Below, in pieces: positions 24,555 to 32,666 of a stretch of 64,000 nt of DNA. Numbering within the stretch: the first letter of the stretch is position 1; every line of letters starts with the position of its first letter. The notes beneath the pieces are model-generated. The model was not told the DNA's origin. It saw nothing but the letters and a program-made list of their open reading frames with translations, and did no database searches. Both the position numbers and the translations under genes were made by a program. This stretch comes from Kitasatospora cineracea (GTDB taxonomy: Bacteria; Actinomycetota; Actinomycetes; Streptomycetales; Streptomycetaceae): assembly GCF_003751605.1 (NCBI RefSeq), contig NZ_RJVJ01000001.1, positions 1,612,001-1,676,000 of the forward strand, in the 5' to 3' direction.

Positions 24555-26048
24555 TCAGGCGGTCAGGCCGGCCATCCAGGACTCGACCTCGTCGGCCTGC
24601 CGGGGCAGGGCCGCGGAGAGGTTCTCGTGGCCGTCGGCGGTGACCAGGATGTCGTCCTCGATCCGGACGCCGAGGCCGCGGTACTCCTCGGGGACGGTCA
24701 GGTCGTCGGCCTGGAAGTACAGGCCGGGCTCGACGGTCAGCACCATGCCGGGCTCCAGCAGCGCGTCCACGTACTGCTCGCGGCGGGCGTGCGCGCAGTC
24801 GTGCACGTCGAGGCCGAGCATGTGGCCGGTGCCGTGCAGCGTCCAGCGGCGCTGCAGGCCGAGCTCCAGGACCTTCTCCAGGTCGTACACCGAGGCGTCG
24901 ATCAGGCCCCACTCCAGCAGGCGGGCGGCGAGCACCCGCTGCGCGGCGTCGTGGAAGTCGCGGAACCTCCCGCCCGGCCGCACCGCGGCGATGCCGGCCT
25001 CCTGGGCCTCGTACACCGCGTCGTAGACCTTGCGCTGCAGCGGGGAGAAGCGCCCGTTGATCGGCAGGGTGCGGGTGACGTCGGCGGTGTAGAGGGTGTG
25101 GGTCTCCACGCCCGCGTCCAGCAGCAGCAGTTCGCCGGGGCGGACGTCGCCGTCGTTGCGGACCCAGTGCAGGGTGGTGGCGTGCGGGCCGGCCGCGGCG
25201 ATCGAGCCGTAGCCGACGTCGTTGCCCTCGACCCGGGCGCGGCGCCAGAAGGTGCCCTCGATCCAGCGCTCGGAGGTGGCGACGGCCCGGTCCAGCTCGC
25301 GCACCACGTCGGTGAAGCCGTTCACGGTGGCGTCGCAGGCGGCGCGCAGCTCGCCGATCTCCCACTCGTCCTTGACCAGGCGCAGCCCGGACAGGAACAC
25401 CTTCAGCTCGTCGTCCCCCTCCTCGTCGAGCCGCTCGGCGAGGGCCTCCTCCAGCGCGGCGTCGTAGCCGCGCACGATCCGGGTCGGGACGTCGCCCGCG
25501 GCCAGCTCCTCGGCGGCCTTGCGGACGTCCCGCACCGGCAGGCCGTACAGCTGCTCGGACTCGGCCAGCGAGTGGCGGCGGCCGACCCACAGCTCGCCCT
25601 GGCCGCTCAGCCAGAACTCGCCGTTCTCCCGGTCGGAGCGCGGCAGCAGGTACAGCGCGAACTCGTGGCCGCCCTCGACCGGCTCGCCGACCAGGACGGC
25701 GTCCTCGGTCCGGTTGCCGGTCAGGTGGACGTACTCGCTGGCGGCGCGGAAGGAGTACTCGGTGTCGTTGGCCCGGGTGCGCAGGTTGCCCGCGGGGACG
25801 ACCAGGCGCTCGCCGGGGAAGGCGGCGGACAGCTTGGCGCGGCGCTCGGCCGCGTACGGGGCCTGGACGTCCGGCTGCAGGCCGTGCAGCTCGGTGTCGG
25901 CCCAGCCGGTGCGCATGGACGCGGCGAGCTCGTCGGAGATCTCGCCGTACAGGCCGTTCTTGCGGCTCTTGACCGGCTTCTCGGCCTCCTCGCCCTCGAC
26001 GGAACCCTCGGGGTTCTCGGACACCGCCGGGCTGCGGTCCTCGGTCAC
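24555..26048 (-). CDS. pepP: Xaa-Pro aminopeptidase
   Basis: A 497-residue M24B metallopeptidase with an aminopeptidase-P N-terminal domain (about residues 50-190, FRAASEYVHLTGN) and a pita-bread catalytic domain. The five metal ligands are visible: Asp in LLLLDAGVE, Asp in TADVTRTLP, His in GTGHMLGLDVHD, Glu in TVEPGLYF and Glu in GVRIEDDIL. It releases N-terminal residues preceding proline, in the cytoplasm. An acidic N-terminal 45 residues (EGSVEGEEAEKPVKS) is an actinobacterial extension. ATG at 26048 starts MTEDRSPAVSE. Confidence 0.95.
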   Translation of the reverse strand: MTEDRSPAVSENPEGSVEGEEAEKPVKSRKNGLYGEISDELAASMRTGWADTELHGLQPDVQAPYAAERRAKLSAAFPGERLVVPAGNLRTRANDTEYSFRAASEYVHLTGNRTEDAVLVGEPVEGGHEFALYLLPRSDRENGEFWLSGQGELWVGRRHSLAESEQLYGLPVRDVRKAAEELAAGDVPTRIVRGYDAALEEALAERLDEEGDDELKVFLSGLRLVKDEWEIGELRAACDATVNGFTDVVRELDRAVATSERWIEGTFWRRARVEGNDVGYGSIAAAGPHATTLHWVRNDGDVRPGELLLLDAGVETHTLYTADVTRTLPINGRFSPLQRKVYDAVYEAQEAGIAAVRPGGRFRDFHDAAQRVLAARLLEWGLIDASVYDLEKVLELGLQRRWTLHGTGHMLGLDVHDCAHARREQYVDALLEPGMVLTVEPGLYFQADDLTVPEEYRGLGVRIEDDILVTADGHENLSAALPRQADEVESWMAGLTA

Positions 26049-26183
26049 TGCGTCGCCTCCTTGCGCGTGCTACCGCCCGCCCGTCCCCGGGTCGCGGGGC
26101 GTGCGGGCGGATGTCGCCCCCATGGTACGTAGGGCCGTTCGAACGGAGGAAGGGCGTCCGGGGTCCGGCCGGGCCGGCCGGGG

Positions 26184-27593
26184 CTACTCGAAGCGGGCGG
26201 CCAGCAGCACCAGGTCGTCGGTGCCGGGCTCGCCGCCGCCGGCCTGCTCCAGCAGGTGGGCGCAGAGCCGGTCCGGGTCGAGCCGGACGTCCCGCGGGGC
26301 GTCGGCGGCGGCCCGGCGCAGCGCGCTCTGCCCGGCGTGCAGGGCGGGGGCGAAGCGGCGGGCCAGGCCCTCGGTGTACAGCACCAGCACGTCGCCGGGC
26401 TCCGCGGTGAGCTCCACCCCGGGGGCCTCCCAGCAGCTGAGCATGCCCAGCGGCGCGGACAGCGAGGTCTCCACGAAGTTGGCGCCGTAGCGGGTGAGCA
26501 GCACCGGCGGGCAGTTGGCGGCGCCGGCCAGCGCGATCCGGCGCCCGGCCGGGTCGACGCAGGCGTAGACGGCGGTGGCGGAGCGGGTCGGCTCGGTGGT
26601 CTTCAGCAGCAGTTCGAGGTCGCCGAGCACCGAGACCGGGTCCTCGCCCTCCAGCACCGCGTAGGCGCGCAGCGCGGCCCGCACCCGGCCCATCGCGGCG
26701 GCCGCGTCGGTGCCCGCGTGCGGGCCGGCGCCCGGGCCGCCGCCGAGCACGCTGCCCACGGTCAGGCCCACGGTGTCGTCGGGCAGCGCGATCGCGTCGT
26801 ACCAGTCGCTGCCGGCGGCCCGTTCCAGCGCGGCGGGCACGCAGCGGGCGGCCACCTTCAGGCCGGTGCGGGCGGGCAGGTGGCCGGGCAGCAGCGAGCG
26901 GCGCAGCGTCTCGGCGGCGCGCACCGCCCGGTCCGCCGCCAGCTGGCGGGCCAGCAGCGGGGCGGCGAACTCGCAGTAGCGGCGCACCAGGTGCTCGCGG
27001 CGCTCGTCGGGGCTGCCGGGCTCGTCGTAGAACCAGGCGGCCGCGCCGAGCACCTCCTCCGCGGGGCCGGTGGCCAGCGGCAGGGCGTAGCAGGCGCCGA
27101 GGCCGAGCTGCTCGGCGACCTCGCGGAAGCGGGGGCCGACCGCCGGGTCGGCGGCCAGGTCGGCGATCAGCAGCCGGCCCTCCGGGCCGGGGCGGCCGAG
27201 CAGCCCGGCGAACGGGCCGTGCTCGACCGGGACGGTCTCCAGCGTGCCGAGCGTCGCCCGGTCCAGGCCGAGCCCGACCGGGCGGGCCGGCTGGCCCTCG
27301 GAGCCGGGCGGCAGCGTCACCACCAGGCCGCGGCGGGCGCCGAGCAGGGCCGCGCCGGAGTCCAGCAGCGCGTCCAGGGTGCCGGCCAGGCCGTCGGCCC
27401 GGGCCAGCAGTTCGAGGTGCTCCTGGAGGCTGGTGAAATCGGACAGCCATCCGGCCAAACGGTCCTGCAGGTCGGCGGCGGGCACCTCGCCGAGCTCCGG
27501 GAGCAGCAGCGGGTCGGCCGCCGGGGCGGCCGGGGCGGGCGGCAGCGCCGTGGCGGCGGGCGCCGTGGACGTCAACGGGTGGACGTCGGTCAT
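26184..27593 (-). CDS. GAF-SpoIIE (PP2C-like) phosphatase family protein
   Basis: 469 residues. An N-terminal Ala/Pro linker is followed by a GAF domain (about residues 60-215, VGPRFREVAEQLGLGACYALPL) and a C-terminal SpoIIE domain (about 235-467). DWYD in GSDWYDAIALPDD and DD in GTDDLVLLAARF fit metal-binding residues of PP2C enzymes. However the usual GDVxGHG motif reads GSVLGGG, losing an Asp, so catalysis may be weak or absent. ATG at 27593 has GGGGAG upstream. Such proteins act in anti-sigma/anti-anti-sigma switching; an RsbW-like kinase is encoded 2.3 kb away at 29923. Confidence 0.85.
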   Translation of the reverse strand: MTDVHPLTSTAPAATALPPAPAAPAADPLLLPELGEVPAADLQDRLAGWLSDFTSLQEHLELLARADGLAGTLDALLDSGAALLGARRGLVVTLPPGSEGQPARPVGLGLDRATLGTLETVPVEHGPFAGLLGRPGPEGRLLIADLAADPAVGPRFREVAEQLGLGACYALPLATGPAEEVLGAAAWFYDEPGSPDERREHLVRRYCEFAAPLLARQLAADRAVRAAETLRRSLLPGHLPARTGLKVAARCVPAALERAAGSDWYDAIALPDDTVGLTVGSVLGGGPGAGPHAGTDAAAAMGRVRAALRAYAVLEGEDPVSVLGDLELLLKTTEPTRSATAVYACVDPAGRRIALAGAANCPPVLLTRYGANFVETSLSAPLGMLSCWEAPGVELTAEPGDVLVLYTEGLARRFAPALHAGQSALRRAAADAPRDVRLDPDRLCAHLLEQAGGGEPGTDDLVLLAARFE

Positions 27594-27978
27594 GTCGCAA
27601 CTCCCCACAATCCGGAACGTGTCACGCAAGACCACCGAGACCGACCGAAACGATGTCTTTACTCACTACTCGGCATGTTTCCCCCACTTGTACACAGGCC
27701 GATCGGGGCATGTCCAGGAGTGCGGCGGCCGAACGTGCCAGGGATCGTATGCGCAGGCCGCCGGGGTGCCACCCGGGGCGACCCGCACTCACTCGTACGG
27801 TGGAACCGGGGGGCGCCCGGCCGCGTCCATCCGGACGTATGGGGGATTCTCGTTCCAGCAGCGGGTAGCCGAGACGCACACGCACCGCCCGCCACCCCGA
27901 CCACGCCGATCCGAACGATCAGACGATCGCACCGACCGTGCCGTGCGCCCCGATGGACGCGGAAAGGAACGAGCCGCC
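27594..27978. promoter_or_regulatory. Divergent promoter region, SpoIIE gene / PrimPol gene
   Basis: 385 bp without a credible gene. The 27640-27720 part is relatively AT-rich (TCTTTACTCACTACTCGGCATG) and probably carries promoters. I see no clear operator. Confidence 0.4.
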
Positions 27979-28641
27979 ATGCGCCCACCCCGCCGAGAGC
28001 TGCTGCCGGAGCGCGTCGGCCGGTGGTGGCCCGGCCGCCGGAGCCGTTCGCTGGCGCTCGCCGCCGCCCTGAAGGCCGCCGAGGGGTGCGGCTGGCCGGT
28101 GCTGCCGGGAGCCCGGGTGCCGCGCGGTGCGGCGGGGCGCTGCTCGTGCGGCGACCGGGCCTGCGCGGTGCCCGGCGGGCACCCGGACGACCCGCCGCTG
28201 GAGGCGGCCACCACCGATCCGCGGATGGTGCGCTGGTGGTGGGAGCGGCGCGCACCGGGCGCCCCGGTGCTGGTGGCGACCGGGCGGGCGCTGGGCGCGG
28301 TGAGCCTGCCGCGGCCGGCCGGGCCGTGGCTGCTGCGGCACCTGGAGGAGACCGGCGTCCCGTACGGGCCGGTGCTCGGCACGCCGGGCCGGTTCGTGCT
28401 GCTGACCGCGCCGTACACGCTGCCGGAGCTGGGCGGGCTGCTGGCCGAACGGCCTTGGGTGCCCGGGGTGTTGCGCTACCACGGGCCGGGCGGCTACCTG
28501 GTGCTGCCGCCGTCCCGGACGGGGGCGGGCCCGGTGCACTGGGTGCGCCGGCCGGGGCCGGGGCGGCCGTGGCTGCCGGAGGTCGGGACGCTGCTGGGCG
28601 GGCTGATCACGGCCAGCGCGGTGGCGCTGCCGCAGGGCTGA
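27979..28641 (+). CDS. PrimPol-like (bifunctional DNA primase/polymerase N-terminal) domain protein
   Basis: 220 residues. It has the layout of actinobacterial prim-pol N-terminal domains: SLALAAALKAAEGCGWPVLPG, a Cys cluster CSCGDRACAVPGGHP near residue 55, WWWERRAPGAPVLVATG, and a GYLVLPPS strand near the end. The metal-binding acids of active PrimPols are hard to place (VSLPR occurs where VDVD-type motifs lie), so catalytic activity is doubtful. ATG at 27979 starts after AAAGGAACG. Its role in the host is unknown. Confidence 0.75.
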   Translation: MRPPRRELLPERVGRWWPGRRSRSLALAAALKAAEGCGWPVLPGARVPRGAAGRCSCGDRACAVPGGHPDDPPLEAATTDPRMVRWWWERRAPGAPVLVATGRALGAVSLPRPAGPWLLRHLEETGVPYGPVLGTPGRFVLLTAPYTLPELGGLLAERPWVPGVLRYHGPGGYLVLPPSRTGAGPVHWVRRPGPGRPWLPEVGTLLGGLITASAVALPQG

Positions 28642-28870
28642 GCCGGGGCGCCGGGCCTGCTTCTTTGATGATGTCCCGTCAGCTATGGTGCCTGGTGGGG
28701 AAGCCGCAGCCCGGAAACGAGAAAAGTCCGACCGCTGGCGACGGGGGATGCACCAGCGGTCGGACCTTTCAAACAGTAACAAAGATCCGGCTCCGCGCCA
28801 ATTTGTCCACGCGGAAAGGCCTTTGACCGGGCCGGAAATGTGACTCACATCACCTTCCGGCCAGTTCCGG
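28642..28870. ncRNA. Intergenic region ending in a strong hairpin; possible small RNA
   Basis: 229 bp between convergent genes. GTCCGACCGCTGG (28726-28738) and CCAGCGGTCGGAC (28753-28765) form a perfect 13-bp stem, with AAAA before and CTTT after, a rare T-run terminator for this genome. The 80 bases before it are unlike either flanking gene's codon pattern. It could be just a bidirectional terminator, or a small RNA read on the plus strand. Confidence 0.4.
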
Positions 28871-29848
28871 TCAGTTCAGGGTGATCTGACGGCTCACCAG
28901 GTTCGCCCGGGCCCGGCGCTCCTCCGCGGTCAGCGGCGCGGGCGCGGCCAGCACCGCGGCCAGCTTCCCGGCGAACTCCACGGCCGGCTTCTCCACGTCC
29001 GCGGCGGTCATCTCCAGCGGCAGGTCCCACACCGGGACGGTCAGGCCGTGCGCCCGGAACGAGCCGACCAGCTTGGTGCCCTCGCCCAGCGAGCTGTCAC
29101 CGGCCGCCGACAGCCGGGACAGCGCGTCCAGCAACTGCTCCTCGGGGACGTCCATCACCCAGCGCAGGTGGTTCTTGTCCGGGGTGCCGCACCAGTACGC
29201 GGAGTCCACCCCGGCCAGCTTCTCGGTCGGGATCGCCGAGGCGTTGGCCCGCTCCAGCGAGGCCGCCACCTCGCCGGTCGCCGACTCGGCGTCCTCCAGC
29301 CAGAACTCGAAGCCGGTGTGCACCTCGGGGACGAACGCGGCCGTGGTGTCCAGCAGTTCCTGCAGGCGGCGGCCGCCCGGGTTGGTCCGGCGGGCCGGCA
29401 CCGGGGTGCCCGGCTCGGTGGCCAGCGCCAGCTCCAGCGCGTCCGCCAGGTCACGGCTCAGGTCGCCGGAGGAGGACTGGGTCTGCAGGCCCAGCAGGAT
29501 CGAGCCGTCCGGACGGCGCAGCGCCGGCCAGGCCAGCGGCAGCACCGTCGCCAGCGTCACCGACGGGACCTCGCCGACCGCCTCGTCCGCCACCCCGGCG
29601 GCCAGCACCAGCGGCACCGTGGCGGCCGGGACCAGCTCGCGCAGCGCCACCCAGTCGGCCTCGCCCGGCAGGCCCTCGAACGGGCGGTGCACCAACTCCT
29701 GCACCGCGTGCGCCGCCTGGCGGCCGTGGCAGGCCTTGTACCGGCGGCCCGAGCCGCACGGGCAGGCCTCGCGCGCCCCGACGACCGGGACCTCGCCCTC
29801 GACGGCGGTGGACTGGCTGGGCTGCTTCTTCGCGGCCTTCTTGGCCAT
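28871..29848 (-). CDS. DUF5926 protein with N-terminal SEC-C zinc motif
   Basis: 325 residues. A basic N-terminal stretch (MAKKAAKKQPS) leads to a SEC-C knuckle CPCGSGRRYKACHG near residue 29, then the DUF5926 domain (WVALRELVPAATVPLVL through GVDSAYWCGTPDKNHLRWVMD). SEC-C motifs bind zinc and often mediate contact with the translocase or nucleic acid; the actual role of DUF5926 is unknown. The whole protein is widely conserved in Streptomyces as single-copy core content. Confidence 0.88.
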   Translation of the reverse strand: MAKKAAKKQPSQSTAVEGEVPVVGAREACPCGSGRRYKACHGRQAAHAVQELVHRPFEGLPGEADWVALRELVPAATVPLVLAAGVADEAVGEVPSVTLATVLPLAWPALRRPDGSILLGLQTQSSSGDLSRDLADALELALATEPGTPVPARRTNPGGRRLQELLDTTAAFVPEVHTGFEFWLEDAESATGEVAASLERANASAIPTEKLAGVDSAYWCGTPDKNHLRWVMDVPEEQLLDALSRLSAAGDSSLGEGTKLVGSFRAHGLTVPVWDLPLEMTAADVEKPAVEFAGKLAAVLAAPAPLTAEERRARANLVSRQITLN

Positions 29849-29922
29849 GGTGCGGCTCTCCCGGGGACGTCGGACGTTGCACCGGGCAGCCTACTTCGCC
29901 GGGAACCTCCCGTTCCGGCCGC

Positions 29923-30426
29923 TCAGGCGCTGCGCCGCCGCCCGCCGTCCGCGACCTGCCCGAACGCCGGGAGCTCCGCCCAGACCGTCACCTGACCGGG
30001 TGCGTGCCGCACGCCCCAGTCCCGCGCGAGCCGGCCCACGATGCTCAACCCGCGGCCGCCGTGCGCCGTCACCGACGGGCGGGCCGGGACCGGCCGGGTG
30101 CTCGCCCCGCCGTCCGTCACCTCGAGGGTCAGCAGGCCGTCGCCGCGCATCTGCCAACTCACCAGCACCGTACCGCTCTCCGCGTCCTCCCCGGCGGCGC
30201 CCGCGGCCGCTTCCAGCGGTCTCGCGTGCCGACAGGAATTGCTGAGCAGTTCGGAGAGGATCAACACCGCGTCGTCAATCACCGCTTCCGGTATCGACCG
30301 GTCACCGAGATCGCCGCGCAGCCTGCGCCGCGCGGCCGAAACACTGGCCGGCCCGTGCGGAACCGCCATGGCCGATGAGGTCGACCCGGCCTGAACTGGC
30401 ACAGCTCGCGCCACCATCAACGCCAC
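29923..30426 (-). CDS. RsbW-like serine kinase/ATP-binding regulator
   Basis: 167 residues of the HATPase_c_2 type: N box LILSELLSNSCRHA near residue 66, G1 LEVTDGGAS near 108 and G2 HGGRGLSIVGRLARDWGV near 127. Such small ATPases act as anti-sigma factors or phosphorylate anti-anti-sigma proteins; no partner gene is adjacent. GTG at 30426 has AAGGAGG seven bases upstream, favoured over ATG at 30417. It lacks the N-terminal extension that the same frame would give. Confidence 0.88.
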   Translation of the reverse strand: MALMVARAVPVQAGSTSSAMAVPHGPASVSAARRRLRGDLGDRSIPEAVIDDAVLILSELLSNSCRHARPLEAAAGAAGEDAESGTVLVSWQMRGDGLLTLEVTDGGASTRPVPARPSVTAHGGRGLSIVGRLARDWGVRHAPGQVTVWAELPAFGQVADGGRRRSA

Positions 30427-30755
30427 CCCCGGACCTCCTTCAGCTTCTGCCGAGGGATGGATGCCCGCAGGTAATGCCCCGGAAACGGGCGTTCGACGAT
30501 CCGATGGCGGTATTAACGACATCTGGCCGGCCGCGCGGGCAAAAGGTGAGGGAGGTCTCACGTTCCGCGGTGGTGATCGGCGGGAAACGGGCCCCGGAAA
30601 TACCCCGTTCGGTATTTCTGTCACGCGATTGGCGGGCGAGTGCCACCGGAGCGGAAGTCGAGGCCACCGGGTTTCCGGGCGGGCTGGGCGAGGGGGCGGG
30701 CTGGGCGGGCCGGGCGAGGGGCGGCGGGGCGGTCGGGGGCGGCGGGGGTTCCGGT
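30427..30755. promoter_or_regulatory. Promoter region of RsbW-like gene
   Basis: 329 bp. A perfect palindrome GAAATACC-CCGTTC-GGTATTTC lies at 30597-30618, about 170 bp before the start codon, a likely regulator site. The rest is GC-rich with no gene-like ORF. Confidence 0.45.
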
Positions 30756-31568
30756 TCAGCGGCCGAGCTGGGCCAGCACCTCGGCCGGGCGGTTGGTGAT
30801 CAGCGCCTCCACGCCCAGTTCCAGGCAGAGTTCGACGTCTTCCGGGCGGTCCACCGTCCACACGTGCACCCGGTGCCCGGCCCGGCGCAGCGCCGTCACC
30901 AGGCCCGGGTCGCGCCGCACCAGCTCGATGCCCGGGCCGGCGATCGTGGCGGCGCCCGGCAGCGACCTGGTCCGGCCCAGCACCGGCAGCCGGCGCTCCC
31001 ACAGGTACACCCGGGGCACCGCCGGGGCGGCCCGCCGGACCCGGTGCAGGGCCAGTTCGGAGAAGCTCATCACCCGCACCGAGGACTCGGCCGGGTCGGT
31101 CGGCAGCAGCCCGAACCGGCCCAGCACCCGCAGCAGTTCGGACTCCACCCGGCCCGCGTAGCGCACCGGGTGCTTGGTCTCGATCGCCAGCTCCACCCGC
31201 CGCCCGGCGTCCGCGGTCAGCTCCAGCAGCCGCTCCAGGGTGAGCACCGGACTGGGCTCCGGCCGCTCCGGGTGCTTCCACGAGCCGAAGTCCAGCGCGG
31301 ACAGCTGAGCCAGCGTCATCGCCGACACCACGCCCTGCCCGTCCGAGGTCCGGCGCACCGTCCGGTCGTGCACGCACACCAACTGCCCGTCGGCGGTGAC
31401 CCGGACGTCGCACTCCAGGCCGTCCGCGCCCTCCTCCAGCGCCCGCCGGTAGGCCGCCTCGGTGTGCTCCGGCAGTGCCGCCGAGGAGCCCCGGTGCGCG
31501 ATCACCTTGACGGCGGTGCGGTCGGTCGGAGCGCCGGGCGAACCGGCCGTGCTGTGCTGGGTGTCCAC
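30756..31568 (-). CDS. Glycerophosphodiester phosphodiesterase
   Basis: 270 residues of TIM-barrel GDPD. The catalytic start VIAHRGSSAALPEHTEAAY has the His-Arg-Gly and Glu; EGADGLECDVRVTADGQLVCVHD supplies further ligands (Glu, Asp, His), and VHVWTVDRPEDV and ALITNRPAEV close the barrel. It hydrolyses glycerophosphodiesters to glycerol-3-phosphate and an alcohol. No signal peptide is seen, so it is cytoplasmic. GTG at 31568 is chosen; GTG at 31577 is possible. Confidence 0.92.
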   Translation of the reverse strand: MDTQHSTAGSPGAPTDRTAVKVIAHRGSSAALPEHTEAAYRRALEEGADGLECDVRVTADGQLVCVHDRTVRRTSDGQGVVSAMTLAQLSALDFGSWKHPERPEPSPVLTLERLLELTADAGRRVELAIETKHPVRYAGRVESELLRVLGRFGLLPTDPAESSVRVMSFSELALHRVRRAAPAVPRVYLWERRLPVLGRTRSLPGAATIAGPGIELVRRDPGLVTALRRAGHRVHVWTVDRPEDVELCLELGVEALITNRPAEVLAQLGR

Positions 31569-31706
31569 GTGAACCACCGTACGCGGCACCGGATGTCGCC
31601 CGTCCTCCGGCACGGTGGCGGGCGGGTGAACAACCGGCCGGCGGGGCGGGCTTGGGCCTGTGCGGGGGTTTGCGCGTGGGCGCGTGGGCGGGGGCCTGGG
31701 CCGGGT

Positions 31707-31791
31707 GGGGCGGACGCGGGCGGGGCGGACGCGGGCGGGGCGGGCTTGGGTTTGTGTGGGGGGCGTGGGCGGGAGCGGGGCGGACGCGGGC
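31707..31791. repeat. G-rich 15-bp repeats
   Basis: GGGGCGGACGCGGGC occurs at 31707-31721, 31722-31736 and 31777-31791, in a G-dense strip (31630-31795) that could form quadruplexes. It lies just before the tetR stop codon. Confidence 0.6.
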
Positions 31792-31798
31792 GGCCGGG

Positions 31799-32461
31799 TC
31801 AGCGCGGGCCGGCGAGGGACTCCGCCTCGGAGGCGTACAGCAGGTCGGCGTCGAGCTCCATGCCGGTGAAGTGTCCGGCCAGTTCGAGCGAGAGCACGCC
31901 GTGCAGCCTGGTCCAGAACACCAGCGCCCGGCGCAGCGCGTGCGACGGGGCCGGGTGGTCGCCGGCCCACTCGTGGTGGTGCGCCAGGTGCGTGTAGAGG
32001 CGGGCGTCGGCCGGGCCCGGGTCGACCGCCGGGGTCTGGTGGAGGACGGCGGCGTCCAGCAGCGTGGTCATGATCGAGGTGGCGATGGCGGTGGTCTCCG
32101 ACGGGGCGTGGTAGCCCGGGACGGGGGTGCCGTACAGCAGGAAGTAGCGCTGCGGGTCGGCCAGCGCCCACTGCCGCAGGGCGGCCGCCAGGGCCGGCAG
32201 GTCGGCCCCCGCCTCGGCCGGGGCGCGCAGGGCCAGGGCGAGGCTGCGGTAGGCGTCGGTGACCAGGTCGGTGATCAGTTCGTCGCGGTTGGCGAAGTAG
32301 CGGTAGAGCGCCGGACCGCTCATGCCCATCCGCTTGGCGATCGCGTTCAGCGAGAGCGCGGAGGCGCCGGCCTCGGCGATCTGCTCGCGGGCGTGCCGCT
32401 TGACCTCCTCGCGGACCTGGGCGCGGTAGCGCTCCCGGGGGGTGCCGGTCTCGGTCTCCAT
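31799..32461 (-). CDS. TetR-family regulator
   Basis: 220 residues. The helix-turn-helix ASALSLNAIAKRMGMSGPALYRYFANRDEL lies near residues 33-62, and the C-terminal ligand domain begins with LITDLVTDAYRSLALAL. ATG at 32461 follows AGAGGA. It is divergent from a quinone oxidoreductase gene and probably represses it and itself through the two repeats at 32558-32632. Confidence 0.92.
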   Translation of the reverse strand: METETGTPRERYRAQVREEVKRHAREQIAEAGASALSLNAIAKRMGMSGPALYRYFANRDELITDLVTDAYRSLALALRAPAEAGADLPALAAALRQWALADPQRYFLLYGTPVPGYHAPSETTAIATSIMTTLLDAAVLHQTPAVDPGPADARLYTHLAHHHEWAGDHPAPSHALRRALVFWTRLHGVLSLELAGHFTGMELDADLLYASEAESLAGPR

Positions 32462-32557
32462 GGGGGTTCCTCTCGTCCTACCGCGCCGAGGTGCTGCCGC
32501 GGGCTGTCGCGGGCTGTCGCGGTGCTGCCGCGGGTCGCGTTGCACCCTCTTTCTTCC

Positions 32558-32632
32558 GTTAGACCCTATCGCGTTCGTTGTTGACTCTCACGGGGGCGTG
32601 GTGTTACAACGGTTCTTGTTAGAGGGTCTAAC
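32558..32632. promoter_or_regulatory. Two TetR-type operators
   Basis: A perfect 15-bp palindrome GTTAGA-GGG-TCTAAC at 32618-32632, and a related half-site GTTAGACCCTATC at 32558-32570 which matches its complement over the first ten bases. They flank the tetR/quinone oxidoreductase promoter gap. Confidence 0.7.
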
Positions 32633-32666
32633 TCAAGTGAGTGGCTCTATCGAATGGGAGACCGTC

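Noticed and set aside
24436-27600. 1054-residue open frame on the minus strand
   Set aside because: It runs through pepP and the SpoIIE gene in another frame, giving Arg/Pro/Gly-rich sequence without any domain; a typical high-GC shadow.
31620-31800. CRISPR-like spaced repeats
   Set aside because: Repeat units are short, G-rich and irregularly spaced, without cas genes; simple minisatellite sequence.
30375-31997. Plus-strand frame of 540 residues
   Set aside because: It lies antisense to the GDPD gene and reads as Arg/His/Gln-rich repeats.
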